Positions 60,001-64,000 of a DNA stretch of 64,000 nucleotides are shown here, in pieces; position 1 is the stretch's first letter; every line of letters starts with the position of its first letter. Below the pieces are notes generated by a model, which did not search any database, was not told the DNA's origin, and worked only from the letters and a program-made list of their open reading frames with translations. Origin of the DNA: Orobanche coerulescens (Eukaryota; Streptophyta; Magnoliopsida; Lamiales; Orobanchaceae); the NCBI GenBank assembly GCA_033398695.1, contig CM065804.1:8417001-8481000 (forward strand), read 5' to 3'. The translations under genes were made by a program, and so were the position numbers.

Positions 60001-60114
60001 CGAAATTCAACGAACCACAGTGCAAGCACACGATTCTAAAAACGCGGATGACAACAACCCGTTCGACCGAAGAAAAAAATTCGACGAAACGGAACGAAGA
60101 TCTCGGGTATTACA
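57023..60114 (-). mobile_element. Tekay/Del-like Ty3/gypsy LTR, minus strand, 3092 bp
   Basis: TGTAACACCCC on the left and GGGTATTACA on the right; on the minus strand it begins TGTAATACCCGAG. The block ATTACAGTGCCGTGGACC (57047-57064) is shared with the solo LTR. It is preceded on the minus strand by a polypurine-type segment (60115-60150), so this is a 3' LTR. The frame at 57593-57910 lies inside the LTR and is not called a gene. Confidence 0.82.
59134..59905 (-). promoter_or_regulatory. TATA box with upstream two-word palindrome array in the LTR
   Basis: Minus-strand CTTATAAATAG (+59134-59144) is followed upstream by AGCGTGCGCT-type words (59154-59555, many mutated) and then a block of TTACGGCCGTAA words (59586-59900; four exact, about six variants). 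The switch between word types is abrupt near 59580. Confidence 0.7.
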
Positions 60115-60150
60115 TTCTACCCCATTAAAAGAAGTTTCGTCCCCGAAACT
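60115..60150 (-). other. Polypurine-tract region beside the minus-strand LTR
   Basis: Minus strand AAGTTTCGGGGACGAAACTT, then an AG-rich run and the LTR start. This arrangement is typical just before the 3' LTR of Tekay-like elements. A second copy lies at 60822-60860. Confidence 0.65.
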
Positions 60151-60821
60151 TAAAACATAGAACGATCAATGCAAAACAATCTCGGGTAACACACGCTACC
60201 CGTTGCCGATGACCTGAAACGAGTCACATGCAGCACGTAGCCGCCACCATCCATATCGCTACACAAGTACGATAATAAAACACAACGAATACAATCAATA
60301 CGGTTGACCAACCCGAACAGCACGGCAACCCAAAACACGAGTTAACCACTGAACAAATACGAGATTCCACAACCCAAGGGTTGTAAGATCGAAAACGAAG
60401 TTAAATTCCCGTACTTAAGAAAATTACGAAGTGATCTGAAAGCTCAAAAATCATGATACGAGATCAACGAATACCGGACAACAAACGATCGAGCAACATC
60501 GATCGAGACAACAACGGTCGAACAATCATATTCGAATCACAACGAATAACAGAAATTGAATAGCATCCCCGAAGTCCACAGCACGAATCAAGACAGTATA
60601 TGATCCGGTGAAAACGACAAAATATACAATTACATAAGATTCACAGGAGTGGAACCGAATTCGGAAAAAGTCACAACGACAAACGGATTAACCCGAAACA
60701 ATACCGCAACTTGTTCGAAAAACAAAAATTGAAGAGTAGAACAAGTCCAGAAAATATCAACGAACATAAACGAGTCGATAGAGTCGAACAAAAAGGAAGC
60801 GAAAAAAATATGGATATTACA
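60151..60821 (-). mobile_element. Probable truncated Ty3/gypsy LTR (first about 670 bp), minus strand
   Basis: Begins TGTAATATCC at 60821 on the minus strand, immediately after a second polypurine-type segment. No coding. The left side runs into the polypurine segment of the neighbouring LTR, suggesting deletion or nested insertion. Confidence 0.5.
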
Positions 60822-61119
60822 CCATATCACCTTTAAAAGAGGTTTCGTCCCCGAAACCTAAACAATAAGAACAGAGTGCTAGAATAACAACCTTCCCGGC
60901 AATATTATCTTGGTCCCGCATCTGATCTCCATGACCATATGTACCGCGGTCACGACCGCGTCCTCTGCCCTTCGGCATACTAAGCGGATACTCACTCAAT
61001 ACGATGGCACAACATATCGACATAAGGTATCTAATAACAACACGATAAGAGTTCCCACTCTGAATAATTACACGAATACAAAATTTACAATTGCAATACT
61101 CGGAACTTGCTATCATAAC
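60822..61119 (-). mobile_element. Remnant of Ty3/gypsy 3' internal region with an Arg/Gly-rich frame
   Basis: Minus strand holds MPKGRGRGRDRGTYGHGDQM (60985-60925) and then the polypurine segment GGTTTCGGGGACGAAACC. It may be the end of a pol frame or an extra ORF. No chromodomain or integrase motif is visible. Confidence 0.4.
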
Positions 61120-64000
61120 TGTAATATCCGCAATTTTCGATTTCCGGTAATTATTTTTTTCGGCGGAAGTCTGTTTTGACGACTCGCTCATGTCCGTTTC
61201 GTCATTCTGAGAATAATTAATTCTACACTTTTTGACATCCGAGTTCGTTTCGGTGTCGTTTCGTTGAGTTCTGTGCTTTTTAGCGACTTTTCCGCACTTG
61301 AGTTCGATTCTTGCGAATCTCGTCCGAAACTGTTGTTTCGAGTTTCCCGCAAGTCCGTTTAACTTTGTTATACGTGTTGTGAGCTTCGGTTTGATTATTC
61401 GTTGTCGTATGGTGATTTTCGGGCAGTTGGGCCATTTTCGTAATTTCCCAAAGTTTGGGGTAATTACCTTCCGTTGTCGAATTTCGAGCCTTCGGGTGGT
61501 CGGAATCGTGTGTTCTACTAGCTCTTAGATTCGTCTTTGTGAGTACTTCGTAACCGTATCTTCGGTTCGTATTCAGGCTCGGGTTTCGGTGTCGTTTTGT
61601 TGAATTCAGGATTACTAAACGACTTTTCTAAGTATGAGTTCGTCTTTGTTAGATCACCATTAATTTTTGGTGACTCCAAAAATTATAAATCTTTGCAATA
61701 TTATAGAACATCGAGTTAGCTTTCCAACGGTTCAAACGGTGAGTCAATCGGAGTCCCACGAGAGAGTTATGGTCGTTTAACTTTTTGGCCGAGCAATTAC
61801 AGGATACTTTCTGCCGATAGGGGGGGTCGAAAGACTCTACAGCCTAAATTCACTATGGCTATAGGTTTGGCCTATCCGCCGATAGGCCGCCGATAGGTCT
61901 CTTTGTATTACACTTTAAATGCGTTGTTTTGAGCGTGAAGCTCATTTCTTTCCCATTTTTCCATCGCGCCGCGAGAGAGGAGATATTGAGGAGAGAGTTC
62001 TTCATCCGGGGGTCGATTTTCATCATTTCTTTTCGGTTGTGAGGCTCGGATAATCAATCTAACGCGTGTTCTACGGATCTTAACACTTGAATCACTCAAG
62101 GTAATATCTCTTGAAACCCTACCTTTTTGGATAATTGGGGATTTTGGGGTTTTGTCCGATTCTTTCCGTTTTGTTGATGGATTCATGATGAATATGATTA
62201 ATCTTGTTGATATCATTAGTTTCCTACGGATTCATGGTATATTTTCATAGTTTTACGGAATCGAGAGGGTTTGGTTGTGGTCCGCCCTCGTTGTTATTTT
62301 TGTGCGAATATACATGAATCGTAGGCGGGTTTCCGGGTGTATTCCTTTTCCATAATCGTTTAGAAATGGTTGTGATTGTGCTATTCGAATCGTTAGGTTC
62401 ATTTTCGTCGGTTCCTCACGGTCGTGCTTGATTCTTCCGTTCCGTTCATTGTCGTCTTCCTTTTCGTTAGCATCGGGCGTTCCGAAGCTTCCCGGTTGAG
62501 CCGTATCCGTTCGTGGTTCAGTGCTCGTGGTATCGAGGCAAGTATCTTGCCCATACATTACGTGTTTTGTGGATATTATGGTTGTTAATCGTCGATATGT
62601 GCTAAATAAATATTTATAACCATTTTTCAAAGGAATCGGTATATTTACCATCATGTTTTTCGTAAAGGTGAACCGTGTGTGTCGGGAATTAATATGTTTA
62701 GTTGGATATGTGAGTTTGTGTGATATTAGTTGTGTCGTTCGGTGCTGTTGAAATCTTGCGCGTCCTTGTGCATTGTATCATTACTTGGTCGTGAGTATAT
62801 CTTTGGATGAATCGCCATTCTAGTAAGGTACCTCGACTATATATACCGTGATTGACCTTCGAGGCTTGTGGTTTGCAAATCGTGATTTTTGGAACGTGTG
62901 TGTGTTGTTCCTTCCACCGGAGTGTCCGACGGGATGTCCGGGGTCGATACTAAGGGGTACGCCACGGAAGCGATCGGGTGCGTGTGTGGATGAACTTCCA
63001 CCGGAGTGTCCGACGGGATGTCCGGGGTCGATACTAAGGGGTACGGCCGCGAAGTGGTTTCACCCGAGTGTCCGACGGGATGTCCGGGGTCGATACTAAG
63101 GGGTACGGCCGCGGGTTACCGGGCCAGGTTTTCATCTTGAGGATGACGTTGATGTTTTCGTTAATTGTGATATTGTCCTGGAGTATCACAATGCTTTGTG
63201 CTCGGGTCGAGAGACATTATATTTCGAGTCTTGGTGTTTGCTAGAATGGCATAGAATAATGTGTTATGTGTAATGTGACCTTGTAAGTGAATTGAAGTGG
63301 ATGATCGGGTCGTGGACCTGTGTTTTATGACCGAATGGTTGGGTCGTGGACCCCGTGTTTTGTTAAACGGATTTGTATTTTGAAAAATGAACTTTGGGTC
63401 ATGTGACCCTAAATGGCTTTCGAGGAATTAAGAACATTCTCAAATTTTGATGTTTTCAAAACTCCAGAGATTTTGCAATGTTTTCAAAATGCTTACTTGC
63501 TTTGTTTCGCTTTCAAGACTTGAACTATTTTTAACTAAATACATCTCGAAGTCTTTCGTTATATTCTCGGAATGTGTTGTGTATGGCTCGTATTTGCACT
63601 TTATACTTGCACTAGCGAAACAGTGGAGTTTGCTAACCCCGAGTAATCGGGGTGGATATCTGTATTGTGTCCGAGGTTCATGCAGGTTTTCGGAGCAAGA
63701 CACGGATCGGCACGAGGGATGATGAAAGACGAATGATACTAATCACATGAAGGCCGATTTTGGGTTCATTAGTGAGTCCATTGTATTGCCTTTTCCATTG
63801 TCTTATTGTTCATTGTTGCAAGTATTTTACCCTTGTGTGGGTATGAGTCGGATGAGTTTATGTAATTTGATTTGTAAGTTCGTGACGAAGACCAAATCGG
63901 TCTATTGGTCCGTTATTTTGATTCGTCGGTATGTAATGTAATGTGTTGTTTTGATGTCTAGCCTGGTGGATCCTCACGGAGAGGGTCTGCGGCGTGTAAT
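61120..64000 (+). mobile_element. Tekay/Del-like Ty3/gypsy LTR, plus strand, cut by window end
   Basis: Begins TGTAATATCCGC. The window ends with GGGTCTGCGGCGTGTAAT, which matches the inverse of the block found 20-40 bp from the end of the other two LTRs. The true end should therefore lie a few tens of bases outside. It has no coding. CCGATAGG words at 61814-61897 precede a weak TATA-like TTTAAATG at about 61914. Confidence 0.7.
62915..63112 (+). repeat. Tandem repeat in the plus-strand LTR
   Basis: AGTGTCCGACGGGATGTCCG starts at 62921, 63005 and 63067, each followed by GGGTCGATACTAAGGGGTAC. Confidence 0.92.

Overview
The window is nuclear DNA of a flowering plant, most likely a eudicot. It is AT-rich and packed with nested plant transposons (Ty3/gypsy, Ty1/copia, RTE-type LINE, SINE, MULE, PIF/Harbinger, Helitron). 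The two host genes have plant-type structure. The species cannot be named from sequence alone.

Layout. 1-5971: tandem internal-LTR-internal-LTR array of a non-autonomous Ty3/gypsy element (tRNA-Asp primer site, no pol). 5972-6460: a promoter-like fragment with an array of TACGTACG words. 6530-12465: a broken PIF/Harbinger element (transposase and Myb-like ORF1, both minus) split by a MULE at 7525-11423, which encodes a FAR1-type transposase with a C-terminal OTU protease domain. 12716-20030: a decayed minus-strand Ty1/copia element with both LTRs and an AATAT target duplication. 20031-25788: gene-free DNA with a SINE, word-rich elements and a nested/tandem cluster of non-autonomous Helitrons. 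26027-33006: an apparently intact ten-exon chloroplast shikimate kinase gene (295 aa) whose introns hold a 106-bp SINE, a 191-bp truncated LINE and several word-rich repeats. 33400-37228: an LTR remnant and a broken RTE LINE. 39184-40597: an intact single-exon F-box/kelch gene (minus) with an 86-bp tandem repeat just past its stop. 40673-46430: gene-free repeats and a Helitron end. 46528-56537: a Tork-like Ty1/copia element with a 3.0-kb solo LTR of another family inserted exactly at its primer-binding site. 57023-64000: a cluster of approximately 3-kb Tekay/Del-like Ty3/gypsy LTRs in opposing orientations.

The two host genes are unrelated: one makes shikimate 3-phosphate in plastids, the other is probably an SCF ubiquitin-ligase adaptor.

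The most interesting pattern is a shared promoter layout in several different LTRs. Dense arrays of short self-complementary words (TACGTACG, AGCGTGCGCT, TTACGGCCGTAA, CCGATAGG, CCGCGGCAC) lie just upstream of a TATA box. The words differ between elements but the layout recurs. All coordinates, splice sites and target duplications were read by eye; no search or alignment was run.
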